Made by a program: the position numbers and the translations under genes. DNA of 39,404 nt from Kiritimatiellia bacterium (GTDB lineage: Bacteria; Verrucomicrobiota; Kiritimatiellia; RFP12; UBA1067). How positions within the stretch are numbered: the first letter of the stretch is position 1; every line of letters starts with the position of its first letter. The notes beneath the pieces were generated by a model. That model was not told where the DNA came from and made no database searches. It worked only from the letters and a program-made list of their open reading frames with translations. Shown one piece after another: positions 24,901-34,253 of the stretch. The stretch covers positions 1-39,404 of the forward strand of contig JAFXIL010000196.1 of assembly GCA_017563185.1 (NCBI GenBank), read 5' to 3'.

Positions 24901-25357
24901 CCGGCAGGACATCGGAGAAGTCCGCAGGCCCCGTCACCGCCGTCTCGCTGGCGACGGTATGCTGCATCGCGTCCTCCGGCTTGACGGACTTTCCGCCGGC
25001 GCCGCACCAGCCGGGGCCAGTGCCCACGGCCACTTCGATGCCGAGGCGGTCGGCCTCCGCGATGGCGTAGCCGAAGAGCTCCAGCCACTTGGGGCTGAGG
25101 AACTCGACCGGGCCGCGCCGCACGCGGCCGCCCTCGACCTCGAGGATCAGCACGCCGCCGATGCCGGCCGCCTTCATGGCGTCGAGGTCCGCCTTCATAC
25201 CCTCGCGCGTGGTGTTGCCGTCCATGAAGTACCAGTAGACCCACGGGCGGGCGGAGCCCGGCGGATTCTCGAACATGTCTTCAAGCGGCTGGCCGGCGAA
25301 TGCCGGCCCAACCGCCAGCGCCGCACAGGCAAGGGCGCAGGCAATTTTCTTCTTCAT
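21959..25357 (-). CDS. Large secreted GH106-like glycoside hydrolase (alpha-L-rhamnosidase type)
   Basis: 1132 residues. ATG 25357 has AAAGGA eight bases upstream and a clear signal peptide (KKKIACALACAALAVGPAFA). The opening ENPPGSARPWVYWYFMDG, followed by TREGMKADLDAMKAAGIGG, is the hallmark of GH106/GH106-like enzymes (members cleave alpha-L-rhamnose from pectic glycans such as RG-II). A TIM-barrel core spans about residues 35-560 and includes LHFDSWEM near 325. Beta-sandwich modules follow, with a carbohydrate-binding-like fold at about 690-800 and another in the last 150 residues. Base composition drops toward the 3' half (see findings). It follows alr by 30 bases and may be read through from the rpoD operon. 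Confidence 0.8.
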   Translation of the reverse strand: MKKKIACALACAALAVGPAFAGQPLEDMFENPPGSARPWVYWYFMDGNTTREGMKADLDAMKAAGIGGVLILEVEGGRVRRGPVEFLSPKWLELFGYAIAEADRLGIEVAVGTGPGWCGAGGKSVKPEDAMQHTVASETAVTGPADFSDVLPVPRPRVPFFGIRTLTPEMKKDWESYYRDVAVLAFPEPEGAERLPDADEKAIYQRAPFSSRPGVKPRLPPSRKAVPPAKCVDPARVVDLTAKMDASGRLTWRVPEGRWTIMRVGRRLTGQTTRPAPRPGLGFETSKFDKGAIERHLRDYADKILAAAGPRRPGRGLTTLHFDSWEMSAQNGSAEFFREFERRRGYSPLPFIPAINGRIVRSTEITERFLFDWRLTAQELVIENQLLPIRKYAHGKGLVMSSEPYDMNPCCDITSGAVADVPMCEFWSKGMGFDATYSCLEAVSIAHTMGRPVVGAEAFTASAEFWKQYPGSMKAQGDWALAFGINCFKFHTYQHQPSLTDKPGMTMCGYYGVNWHRNQTWWPMVDSYHRYLTRCQWLLRQGRPVADILYLLPEGAPMVFQPPKDAFMDGDFPDRKGYSFDGCSPEIFMSRAKFVNGQIDFEGGATYIVLVLPKVDAMTPALMKKIAECAEAGVPIVGGVPRKSPSLSGYPKCDQEVAALADRIEPKHYSYGGESIVSSMAEDVLEREARWIWFAGEKDVMKQPHGSRWFKTTFTIDDMSKVKEAYVAIAADNAYRLFINDAPIGDGIDFHKVGKHRMAFFAKSGLNTIEVLADNWDDSPNPAGLIAAGAIGYVDGRIDTFKTDASWTCTRNRGLFGEQGASVQELGPYAMAPWRLRPSQRELYPSYGFTANVLLSHIIGLPPDFETTGDLRYIHRRLDGKDIYFVGNRLDRLQKATCRFRVGGVKSVEWWNPLNGERLALSCWKSVQPFLTEVELTLGPGESGFVVLGKEPPRTSQGQQAYNNKEIASSLVIEGPWKVAFDPAWGGPKDEVEFKTLEDWTKRPEWGIQHYSGIATYRKTVTSKEAPTHISLGDVSNLARVKLNGKDLGSVWCWPWRVAVPKDAWKDGENLLEIEVANLWANRLIGDASLPAEKRLTRTTVNPHRPSDPLRRSGLIGPVKLESLPPALRTGM

Positions 25358-25387
25358 GATCAGTGTCCTTTGTGGTGGTGTGGAATT

Positions 25388-26506
25388 CTACTGCACATAA
25401 ACGCGCTCTACACGGTTGCCGAGGGAGCAGATGATTTCATAGGCGTGGGTGCCCTTCAGCGCACCCCAGTCGTCGGGCGTGACCTGGAACTTGCCGGAGC
25501 GGCCGAGGCAGACGACTTCATCGCCAGGCGCGACGCCGGGAACATGCGAGACGTCCACTGTGGTGTAGTCCATCGAGATGCGCCCGATCACAGGACACGG
25601 CACGCCGCCGATAAGCACATGGCCGCGGTTCGTGAGAGCGAGCGGGAGTCCGTCCGCATATCCGGCCGAGATCGTGGCGACGCGAGTTGAACGGTTGAGG
25701 CACCAGGTGCGTCCGTAGCCGAGGGTGGTGCCAGGAGGAAGAGTGCGCACCTGGGCGACTCGCGTCTTGAGGGTGAGCACGCTCTCGAGCTTGAGAGCGC
25801 GGCGTCCGTTGGGGTCGAAGGATCCGTGCAGGTTGATGCCGGTGCGCACCTGCGTGAACGGCGGACGCGCCGCGCGGGGAAAGTTGTTTATCGCGTCCGA
25901 GGCTGCGATGTGCACGGTGCGGAACGTGATTCCGCGGCGCTTGAGCTCCGATAAGATCGAGCAGAAGAGGTCGATCTGGTCTTCCGTGAAGGCGTCCTCC
26001 GGATCGTACGCCATCGGGCAGTGCGAGAAGATGCCCTCGCAGTCGAGGGCGGGAAGGCGCTTGACGGCGCACGCCACGCGCACCGCGTCCTTCGCGAGAA
26101 TGCCGAGACGGCCCATGCCGGTGTCGAGCTTGAGATGCACCTTCGCGACGGTCTTGAGGCGGCGCGCGGCGGCGCTGACGAGGCGAGCGGTGGCAAGGTC
26201 GATGACGGGAAGAGTGACGCCGGCGGCGACCATGGGCTCGATCTCGTCGGGCAGCACGGACGAGAGGATCTGCACCGGCTTGCCGTGCCCGGCGAGCTGC
26301 AGAGCCTCGAAAGGCTCCGCCACTCCGAATCCCGCGCAGTCGGTGGAGGCGAGCGCCTTCGCGTACGGATCGACGCCGAGACCGTAGGCGTTCGCCTTCA
26401 TGACGCACAGCACCTTGGCGGGCTTGACGGCGGCGGCGATGCGGCGGTAGTTGGCGCGCAGGGTGCCGATGTCAATCTCCACCCACACTCTTCTTCTGAG
26501 GTCCAT
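25388..26506 (-). CDS. alr: Alanine racemase
   Basis: 372 residues. Interconverts L- and D-alanine with PLP for peptidoglycan synthesis. The PLP lysine is K37 in VMKANAYGLG, the C-terminal catalytic tyrosine is in ISAGYADGLP (about residue 258), and RISMD (about 305) is also conserved. The ATG at 26506 is chosen because it follows the aroKB stop by one base (TGACATG) with GGAG upstream. The longer frame to 26536 overlaps aroKB without need. Co-transcription with aroKB and rpoD is likely. Confidence 0.95.
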   Translation of the reverse strand: MDLRRRVWVEIDIGTLRANYRRIAAAVKPAKVLCVMKANAYGLGVDPYAKALASTDCAGFGVAEPFEALQLAGHGKPVQILSSVLPDEIEPMVAAGVTLPVIDLATARLVSAAARRLKTVAKVHLKLDTGMGRLGILAKDAVRVACAVKRLPALDCEGIFSHCPMAYDPEDAFTEDQIDLFCSILSELKRRGITFRTVHIAASDAINNFPRAARPPFTQVRTGINLHGSFDPNGRRALKLESVLTLKTRVAQVRTLPPGTTLGYGRTWCLNRSTRVATISAGYADGLPLALTNRGHVLIGGVPCPVIGRISMDYTTVDVSHVPGVAPGDEVVCLGRSGKFQVTPDDWGALKGTHAYEIICSLGNRVERVYVQ

Positions 26507-26507
26507 G

Positions 26508-28082
<1,575 letters not shown>

Positions 28083-28083
28083 C

Positions 28084-28566
28084 TCAGGCGTCTTCCTTGA
28101 TCGTGTTGCGCGCCTCGTTCACGCGCATCTTGCGGCCCATGAACTCTTTTTCGCTCATTGCGGCGATGGCGTTCTCCGCCTCGGGGCGGTTGGGCATCAC
28201 CACGAAGCCGAAGCCCTTCGAACGCTGGCCGTTCTTGTCGGTGACGATGCGGGCGGAGCCAACCGTGCCGAACTTCTCGAACTCCTTGCGGAGCTGGTCC
28301 TCGGTGAGCTCGTAGCTCAGGTTGCCCACGTATATCTCCACGCTGCCGGCGGGAATGGGCTGGCGGGGCGTGGATGACACCACACGCGCGGCGCGCTTCT
28401 GCTGCGCCTTGCCTCCCGAAGCGACGCGGCGGCCGATGAAGTATCCAATCAGCCCGCCTACCACAAGGGCGCCAGCGATTGCCGCTATTGCGTGCGGAGG
28501 GCAGCACTTGGAGCATTTTTCGGCTGTCTGCGTAGCCGCCTGCGCCAGAAACACCATGTTCATCAT
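28084..28566 (-). CDS. Membrane-anchored RRM-type RNA-binding protein
   Basis: 160 residues. The ATG at 28566 is chosen because the hydrophobic start and AAGAGAG ribosome-site-like purines fit; the longer frame to 29145 runs antiframe through rpoD. Residues about 22-50 hold a transmembrane helix with the glycine-rich face HAIAAIAGALVVGGLIGYFIG, followed by basic residues (RR, KAQQKRAAR) as expected for cytoplasmic orientation of the C-terminus. Residues about 74-155 are a full RRM: RNP2 is IYVGNL and RNP1 is KGFGFVVM. Bacterial RRM proteins (cyanobacterial Rbp type) are usually soluble. An RNA role near the membrane is inferred. It is encoded between rpoD and aroKB. Confidence 0.8.
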   Translation of the reverse strand: MMNMVFLAQAATQTAEKCSKCCPPHAIAAIAGALVVGGLIGYFIGRRVASGGKAQQKRAARVVSSTPRQPIPAGSVEIYVGNLSYELTEDQLRKEFEKFGTVGSARIVTDKNGQRSKGFGFVVMPNRPEAENAIAAMSEKEFMGRKMRVNEARNTIKEDA

Positions 28567-28601
28567 CTCTCTTCTTCTCTCTTTCTTCTTGTTTGCGCGC
28601 C

Positions 28602-30755
28602 TCAGCCCGCGAGGAAACCGTCGAGCTTCTTCAGGCGCGATGGGTGACGCAGCTTGCGCAGGGCCTTCGCCTCTATCTGGCGGATGCGCTCGCGCGTCAC
28701 GTTGAACTGCTTGCCCACCTCTTCCAACGTCCTGGAGAAACCGTCGGTGAGCCCGAAACGGTAGTCCAGCACCTGCCGCTCGCGGTCCGTGAGCGTTAAC
28801 AGGATTTCTCCCAGCCTCTCGCGCAGCATCGCGTACGCGGTCTGTTCGGAGGGGTTTTCCGCAGTCGTGTCGGGGATGAAGTCGCCGTACTTGGCGTCGT
28901 CGTTGTCGCCGACCTTCGACTGAAGGGAAATTGGCTGCTGCACCATGCGGTACACCTGGCGAACCTGGTCGGGACGCATCTCCATCTCCTCGGAGAGCTC
29001 CTTCTCGGTGGGCTCGCGACCAAGCTTCTGTATGAGCTTCTTCTGCACTCGCATGAGCTTGTTGATCGTCTCGATCATGTGCACGGGAATGCGGATGGTG
29101 CGTGCCTGGTCCGCAATCGCGCGCGTGGCGGCCTGGCGTATCCACCAGGTGGCGTACGTGGAGAACTTGTAGCCTCGCTTGTACTCGAACTTCTCCACCG
29201 CCTTCATAAGGCCGGTGTTGCCCTCCTGTATGAGGTCGAGGAAGCTGAGGCCGCGGTTGGCGTACTTCTTCACGATGGATATCACGAGGCGGAGGTTCGC
29301 CTCCACCATGCGCTGGCGCGCGTCGATTCCCTCGTAGAGTATCTTAAGCATGTAGCCGAAAGTCTCGAGGAACTCCTCGGGGGGCATGCCGAACTTCGCC
29401 TCGAGGTCCGCGATCTTCTTGCGGCAGGCGTCAAGGTCGGCCTCGCGCTTCTTGGACTTGGGCTTGCCGAGCAACGTCTGCTTCACGGCGAGCTCGTGCT
29501 TGTAGGGAAGGTATATCTGGTCCTTCGCCTCCATGCAGAGCGTCTCCAGCACCTTCTGCTTGAAATTGAGGTCGTCGAACGCCTGGCGCAGCTTGGCGCG
29601 CGCGTTCTGCACGGTCTTCTCGGCGCCGCGGATCTGTGCCTGAGTGGACTTGCGGTTGCAGGTCACGGCCTGATACTTGGCGTACGCGTCGGTCATCATG
29701 CGGCTCATTTCCGCAAGAATGCGCCGATAGGCGGGCAGCTGCTCCATGTAGGCGTCGCGGTTGTCCTCGTACTTGTCGGTCACGACGCGGTCGAAGCGCT
29801 CCTGCATGCCCTCGAGCTTGTCGAGAAGGCTGGAGTACATCGACGGGGCGAATGCGTAGCGGTTGAATATGTCCTTGGTCTTCGCCTCGGCCTCCTCGAT
29901 CTTCTGGCAGATGTCCACCTCCTGCTCGCGGGTGAGCAGCGGCACCTGGCCCATCTGGTGGAGGTACATGCGGATGGGATCGTCGAAAAGCTCCTGCGTG
30001 CGGGCGGCGGCGAAGCGGCTGTCTCCGCGCTTGTCCTTGTTGGCGATGTAGGCGTCGACCTCCTCAGCGCGGATCACCGCCACGTTGAGCTGCTGAAGGA
30101 TGGAGAGGTATTCGTCGGTGGTGTTCTCGTCCTGCACGGTGGCGGGCACGATCTGGTTGAGCTCGTCCCACGTGACGTAGCCGCCGTTCTTCTCGGCGCG
30201 CTGCTTCACCTCCTGGATGACGGCGTTGCGCTCCTCGATGCCGAGCACGCCCTGGCCCATGAAGGCAGTCATCTCCGAGGGGTCGAAGTCGTCGCCGTAT
30301 GCGGAGGACGGCATGGGCACGAGGTCGTCGAAGCCGAGATCGTCGATGTCGGCGGACTCCGGCACGTCTGCGGCGTCCGCCGGCGAGTGCTCGCCCACCT
30401 CCAGCTCGTCGGCAACCTTCTCTATGTCAAGATCGCGGGCCTCCTGCTCTGCGGCCTCCGCCTCTGCCTCGTCCTCCGGCGTCGCATCAACAAAACGGGC
30501 CTCGCGGCCGTCGTTGTCGTCGTCCAGCGATCCGTCCTCCAGACCGTCGCCCGCCAACAAGTCGTCGCGGCGCTCGTCTTCCTCCTTGCGCCCTGCGCGC
30601 TCGGCCTTCTTCTCCTTCTCGCCCTTCTTCGCCGGCTCCTTCACAGCCGCGGATGCCTTCTCCGCCTTCTGCCGCTTTGCGCCTCCGGACGGCGAAGAAG
30701 ACTTTTTAGCCCCCTTCGCGGATGCTCGCGACTGGACGTTTTTCTTAACTGCCAT
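28602..30755 (-). CDS. rpoD: RNA polymerase primary sigma factor
   Basis: 717 residues. Region 1.2 ([20 protein letters not shown]) is near 265-285, a non-conserved insert spans about 300-470, and region 2 begins [11 protein letters not shown] near 480 and includes the -10 recognition helix [11 protein letters not shown]. Regions 3 and 4 follow, with the -35 recognition helix in [15 protein letters not shown] near 690. The first 140 residues are exceptional: a Lys/Ala-rich stretch and then a long acidic stretch. The start at 30755 has AAGGAG, but 12 bases away and inside a small hairpin (30767-30779). It heads a likely operon with the RRM, aroKB and alr genes. Confidence 0.96.
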   Translation of the reverse strand: MAVKKNVQSRASAKGAKKSSSPSGGAKRQKAEKASAAVKEPAKKGEKEKKAERAGRKEEDERRDDLLAGDGLEDGSLDDDNDGREARFVDATPEDEAEAEAAEQEARDLDIEKVADELEVGEHSPADAADVPESADIDDLGFDDLVPMPSSAYGDDFDPSEMTAFMGQGVLGIEERNAVIQEVKQRAEKNGGYVTWDELNQIVPATVQDENTTDEYLSILQQLNVAVIRAEEVDAYIANKDKRGDSRFAAARTQELFDDPIRMYLHQMGQVPLLTREQEVDICQKIEEAEAKTKDIFNRYAFAPSMYSSLLDKLEGMQERFDRVVTDKYEDNRDAYMEQLPAYRRILAEMSRMMTDAYAKYQAVTCNRKSTQAQIRGAEKTVQNARAKLRQAFDDLNFKQKVLETLCMEAKDQIYLPYKHELAVKQTLLGKPKSKKREADLDACRKKIADLEAKFGMPPEEFLETFGYMLKILYEGIDARQRMVEANLRLVISIVKKYANRGLSFLDLIQEGNTGLMKAVEKFEYKRGYKFSTYATWWIRQAATRAIADQARTIRIPVHMIETINKLMRVQKKLIQKLGREPTEKELSEEMEMRPDQVRQVYRMVQQPISLQSKVGDNDDAKYGDFIPDTTAENPSEQTAYAMLRERLGEILLTLTDRERQVLDYRFGLTDGFSRTLEEVGKQFNVTRERIRQIEAKALRKLRHPSRLKKLDGFLAG

Positions 30756-30787
30756 GATTGATCTAGACTCCTTCGGAGTACAATTCT

Positions 30788-30793
30788 ATTATA
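30788..30793 (-). promoter_or_regulatory. TATAAT box before rpoD
   Basis: A perfect TATAAT on the minus strand, about 33 bases before the rpoD ATG. A consensus TTGACA (30802-30807) lies only eight bases upstream of it, too close to be its -35 box; no good -35 is seen at 16-18 bases. The pair may be two overlapping promoters or a regulated site. Confidence 0.4.
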
Positions 30794-30847
30794 TGCTGGT
30801 TTGTCAAGAGGGTTAGTGTATCAATTTTTCGGTTTCTAGTCAAGGGG

Positions 30848-30876
30848 TTGATTTAGAAAAAAAATTTTGATATAAT
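30848..30876 (+). promoter_or_regulatory. purM promoter (TTGATT-17-TATAAT)
   Basis: TTGATT (30848-30853) and TATAAT (30871-30876) with 17 bases between them on the plus strand. The start would be near 30883, giving a leader of about 38 bases with AGGAG six bases before the GTG start. Confidence 0.75.
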
Positions 30877-30920
30877 TTGTGGACATTTCGACAAGATTGG
30901 AATCCCAAAAGGAGAACACC

Positions 30921-31988
30921 GTGACCACCCCTATGCAGCCCGCCGAGAAATCCGCTTACGCAGCAGCCGGCGTCAACATCGACGTCAAAATGGACGCCCT
31001 CAAGGCGATCAAGACGATGGTGAACGCCACAAAGACCGTGAACGTGGTGGGCGGCATCGGTTCCTTCGGCGGACTATGCCGTCTTCCCCAGGGCAGCCCC
31101 AAGGACACCCTGCTCGTCTCCTCCACAGACGGCGTCGGCACCAAGCTCAAGGTGGCCGTGATGATGAAGAAGCACGACACGGTCGGCCAGGACATCGTGA
31201 ACCACTGCGTGAACGACATCCTCGTGCAGGGCGCCCGCCCCCTCTTCTTCATGGACTACGTTGGCGCCTCGAAGATCGACGGCTCCGTCTTCCAGCAGAT
31301 CGTCGCCGGCCTCTGCAAGGCCTGCAAGGAGAACAACATGGCCCTTCTCGGCGGCGAAACCGCCGAACTCCCCGGCCTCTACCCCGCCGGAGAATACGAC
31401 CTCACAGGCACCATCGTGGGTACCGTCTCCCGCCGCCAGCTCGTATCCGGCCAGTCGATCCGCGCCGGAGACGTGGTGATCGGCCTTCCCTCCGGCGGAC
31501 TCCAGACGAACGGCTACTCCCTCGCCCGCAAGGTGTTCTTCGACATCTGCCAGATGTCCCCCTTCGACAAACTCCCCGGCACCAGTCAGACGATCGGCGA
31601 AGCCCTTCTCGCCGTCCACCGCAGCTTCCTCAAGCCCGTCGGCCGCCTCCTCGAGAACAAGATCAAGATCAACGGCATGGCCCACATCACGGGCGGCGGC
31701 TTCCAGGACAACATCCCGCGCGTCCTACCCAAGGCCACCATGTGCGAGATCGACCGCACAACCTGGGAAGTTCCCACCATCTTCAACTTCATCGAACGCC
31801 AGGGCAAGGTCGATCACGACGAAATGTACCGCGTGTTCAACATGGGCATCGGCTTCGTGCTCATCATGCCCAAGACCTCGCTCCTGCGCATGAAGACGGT
31901 CTTCCGCAACATCAAACAGCCGTGGTACCAGATTGGCGTCATCCGCGTGAAGAAGCCGAACATGCCTCAGGTCTATTTCTCCAAGTAG
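30921..31988 (+). CDS. purM: Phosphoribosylformylglycinamidine cyclo-ligase (AIR synthase)
   Basis: 355 residues. ATP-dependent ring closure of FGAM to AIR in purine synthesis. STDGVGTKLK near residue 74, GGETAELPGLY near 150, LPSGGLQTNGYSL near 193, and MAHITGGGF near 254 are the family landmarks. The start is GTG at 30921 with AAAAGGAG six bases upstream, preferred to an upstream ATG at 30879 that lies at the promoter. It is the only complete plus-strand gene in the window and stands divergent from rpoD. It converges with the Gly/Tyr-rich gene, leaving only seven bases; no strong terminator was seen there. No other pur genes are adjacent. Confidence 0.95.
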   Translation: MTTPMQPAEKSAYAAAGVNIDVKMDALKAIKTMVNATKTVNVVGGIGSFGGLCRLPQGSPKDTLLVSSTDGVGTKLKVAVMMKKHDTVGQDIVNHCVNDILVQGARPLFFMDYVGASKIDGSVFQQIVAGLCKACKENNMALLGGETAELPGLYPAGEYDLTGTIVGTVSRRQLVSGQSIRAGDVVIGLPSGGLQTNGYSLARKVFFDICQMSPFDKLPGTSQTIGEALLAVHRSFLKPVGRLLENKIKINGMAHITGGGFQDNIPRVLPKATMCEIDRTTWEVPTIFNFIERQGKVDHDEMYRVFNMGIGFVLIMPKTSLLRMKTVFRNIKQPWYQIGVIRVKKPNMPQVYFSK

Positions 31989-31995
31989 TTCGAAG

Positions 31996-32544
31996 CTACC
32001 AGCCGCAGTAGAACGCCGCCGGCGCGGCAACGGTCGTCGTGACCACGGGCGTGGTCACGACAGGGCTTGTGATCACCGGCGCAGTCACCACCGGGCTCGT
32101 CACCACGGGCGTAGTGACCACAGGCGCCGCATATCCGGCCGAATAGATGGTGGGCGCATAGTACCCGGAACAGTATCCGCCATAGTACGGGCTGTACCCA
32201 CCATAATACCCGCCATAGTAGCCGCCGTAGTAGGGTCTATAGCCGTATCCGCCATAATAGCCGTACCCGCCGTACCAGCCGCGCGCGAGCGAGCCAGCCA
32301 CAACGCCTGCGGTGAAGCCGCCCAGGCCCCACCCCCAACCGCGATGGCCCCACCCGCCATGGTGATATCCGCGATAGCGGAAGCCGCCACCATGGTGGAA
32401 GCCAATGCGCGGACCGCACCCGCGGAAACCGCCGCCGTGGAAGCCGCCACGAAAGCCGCCGCCGCCGCAAAGCCCACCGCGAGCGAATGCCGCTGTGCAC
32501 GCTGCCGCCGCGAGAACCATCACAAAAAGTCTCCTCATCTTCAT
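31996..32544 (-). CDS. Secreted Gly/Tyr-rich low-complexity protein with Val-Thr repeats
   Basis: 182 residues from ATG 32544 (AAGGAAG upstream). A signal peptide (RRLFVMVLAAAACTAAFA) is followed by a Gly/Phe/His-rich stretch, then a possible short helix (GLGGFTAGVVAGSLARG) at about 76-92. A Tyr-Gly region with YYGGYYGGYYGGYS repeats comes next, and the end repeats VVTTPVVTSPVVT-like units before finishing in YCGW. The composition resembles adhesive or surface-coat proteins. The HHGGGF/HGGWGHRGW stretch also recalls small DUF-type Gly/His proteins seen in many proteobacteria. No function can be assigned. It has no operon partner. Confidence 0.65.
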   Translation of the reverse strand: MKMRRLFVMVLAAAACTAAFARGGLCGGGGFRGGFHGGGFRGCGPRIGFHHGGGFRYRGYHHGGWGHRGWGWGLGGFTAGVVAGSLARGWYGGYGYYGGYGYRPYYGGYYGGYYGGYSPYYGGYCSGYYAPTIYSAGYAAPVVTTPVVTSPVVTAPVITSPVVTTPVVTTTVAAPAAFYCGW

Positions 32545-32647
32545 TTCACTTCCTTCTTTCCGTGCTTCTTGCACAACCGTGTAGGAGAAGGACTTGACTC
32601 GTTCTGACATTTCTTTTGAAAAAAAAAATCATGCCTGTCGCAATGGA

Positions 32648-33886
32648 TCATCTCAAGCATCCCGACTTCTCGGCTTCGATTAGGACAGACCTTGCAACAG
32701 GAAGAGCGGCCGATGCGCCGAAGCCACCATGCTCCACCACCACCGTCACCACGATGCGCGGCGTCTTCTCGGGCGCAAAGCACGTGAACCAGGAATGGTC
32801 CCTGCCCCGCTCCGTCTGCGCAGTGCCCGTCTTTCCGCACACGTCAAGACCGGCGACGTCGCACGCCTTTCCCGTTCCGCTCCTGACGGCGGCGCGCATC
32901 ATCGTCTTCATTCGCGCGGCGGCGGAGAATGTGAATGGACGCGCCCGCAGCACAGGCTTCGCACGCGGATCAAGCGTTGGTTCGAGCATGAGACCGTCGT
33001 TCGCCACCGCCGCCGTGAATAGCGCCACTCCAAGCGGCGTAAGATGCAGCGCTCCCTGGCCAATGGCCACAGGCGCAAGCGCGGCGCTGGAAAGCCCCTC
33101 CGGCACCCCGCCGCCAGCCGACTCCATGGCCGAGGTCTTCGATGCCAGCACTTTCGCACCATCGCGCAGACGCGCCGCGGAAACGGCATCCGCGAAACGC
33201 TCCGTGCCGAATCCCGCGCCCAGCTGGGCGAAGTACGTGTTGGACGAATGCGTCAGCGCCTGCCCCATCCCGATCTTTCCGAAGCCCTTCCATGTCCTGC
33301 CGCGGCGGATCGCATCGTACGCCTCTACGTCGCGGATCGGCGCGGTGCCGCGCGAAGGACGCCACCCCTCGGCAGGGCAGTCGAAAACCGGTTCGTATCC
33401 GGCGGATATCGCCGCGCCCCCCATGAACACCTTGAAAGTGGAGCCTGGCGGGTAGAGTCCGTTCAGCGCCCTGTTCAGATAGGCGGCGCGCGGAGACGAG
33501 ACAAGCGCGAGTATTCTTCCCGTCGAAGGCTCAAGCGCCACCACCGCGCCCACGCGCCCCTTCATCAGGGCGGCCGCGCGATTCTGCAGCCGCGCGTCGA
33601 TGGTGAGCGCTACGGCCTCGCCGCCGCGTTCGAGGGAGAGGTCGTCGAGCACGTGCTGGAACGTCGAGCCGGGCTCTGCTACGTCAAGCCGCTCGCCGCG
33701 CGCATCCACGGCAACACCATGCGGCGGAAGCATCTTCTCCACGTTGGGACGCCTGTCGTGGCGACGCATGAAACGCACGAAGCGAGGATCCTTCGTGGCC
33801 GTGAACAGCCAGCGCGCATGCACGGCCAGCAGCGCAAGAAGCGCCGCAAGCGGAAGAAACGCTAGTATGACGATGCGCCGGCGCAT
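32648..33886 (-). CDS. Penicillin-binding transpeptidase, short form
   Basis: 412 residues. One N-terminal helix anchors it in the inner membrane; the transpeptidase domain follows. Active-site motifs are complete: SxxK is PGSTFKVF (about 150), SxN is HSSNTYF (about 213), KTG is CGKTGTAQT (about 352). The pedestal between helix and catalytic domain is only about 90 residues, so it lacks the usual long dimerisation domain of class B PBPs such as FtsI or PBP2. It begins 16 bases after DUF1667, with weak ribosome-site sequence. After its stop a run of ten T (minus strand, 32619-32628) may serve as a terminator tail, but I see no convincing stem. Confidence 0.85.
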   Translation of the reverse strand: MRRRIVILAFLPLAALLALLAVHARWLFTATKDPRFVRFMRRHDRRPNVEKMLPPHGVAVDARGERLDVAEPGSTFQHVLDDLSLERGGEAVALTIDARLQNRAAALMKGRVGAVVALEPSTGRILALVSSPRAAYLNRALNGLYPPGSTFKVFMGGAAISAGYEPVFDCPAEGWRPSRGTAPIRDVEAYDAIRRGRTWKGFGKIGMGQALTHSSNTYFAQLGAGFGTERFADAVSAARLRDGAKVLASKTSAMESAGGGVPEGLSSAALAPVAIGQGALHLTPLGVALFTAAVANDGLMLEPTLDPRAKPVLRARPFTFSAAARMKTMMRAAVRSGTGKACDVAGLDVCGKTGTAQTERGRDHSWFTCFAPEKTPRIVVTVVVEHGGFGASAALPVARSVLIEAEKSGCLR

Positions 33887-33902
33887 ACGGCTGCGCCGTT
33901 CT

Positions 33903-34253
33903 TCAGCCCTGGTTGGCAGTGGCCACCACGTCCACCCCCGTGCCTGCCACGTCGGGGATTATGACGTCGCCAATGCGCACGGGAAGCTGCATGGTGGTCT
34001 GCGACAGAGCAGACAGCACGTCGTTGATCTTGCCGATGGGAACGGCGGTCTTCGTCTTGACGGGCAGCGGACGGCGCATTCCGGCCACGCGGACGAGTCC
34101 GGTGACCATGCGCGTGGGATTTTCGAACTCGGCCTTGCCGTAGGCGATGCCGCGGGCGCAGCTGTGGCCCTTCACCACAATCTCGCCCTCTTCGTTGCGG
34201 TCGACCTCGAGCTCGCAGCCGCGCGGGCAGTTGATGCAGATCATCCTCATCAT
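33903..34253 (-). CDS. DUF1667 cysteine-motif protein
   Basis: 116 residues, cytoplasmic. The first residues contain CINCPRGCEL and GHSCARG, the four-cysteine pattern of DUF1667 (COG3862), probably binding zinc or iron-sulfur. The family nearly always sits beside GlpA/GlpO-type FAD oxidoreductase genes, as here, and is thought to work in the same complex. The ATG overlaps the oxidoreductase stop in an ATGA at 34250-34253. Confidence 0.88.
   Translation of the reverse strand: MMRMICINCPRGCELEVDRNEEGEIVVKGHSCARGIAYGKAEFENPTRMVTGLVRVAGMRRPLPVKTKTAVPIGKINDVLSALSQTTMQLPVRIGDVIIPDVAGTGVDVVATANQG

Noticed and set aside
28567-29145. 353-codon version of the RRM gene reaching into rpoD
   Set aside because: The added residues are the antiframe of rpoD; the hydrophobic anchor and purine-rich site support the start at 28566.
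29079-30761. 560-codon open frame on the plus strand opposite rpoD
   Set aside because: It is a shadow of the GC-rich rpoD codons; the translation is Leu/Val/His-rich low complexity with no domain, and rpoD is certain on the other strand.
32000-32270. Regular short repeats that at first resemble a CRISPR or satellite array
   Set aside because: They are codon-level repeats encoding Val-Thr-Pro and Tyr-Gly units in an open frame with a signal peptide; spacing and units do not fit repeat-spacer structure.
32545-32647. Possible terminator formed by the ten-T tract after the PBP gene
   Set aside because: No stable stem directly precedes the T-run; kept only as a remark in the PBP entry.
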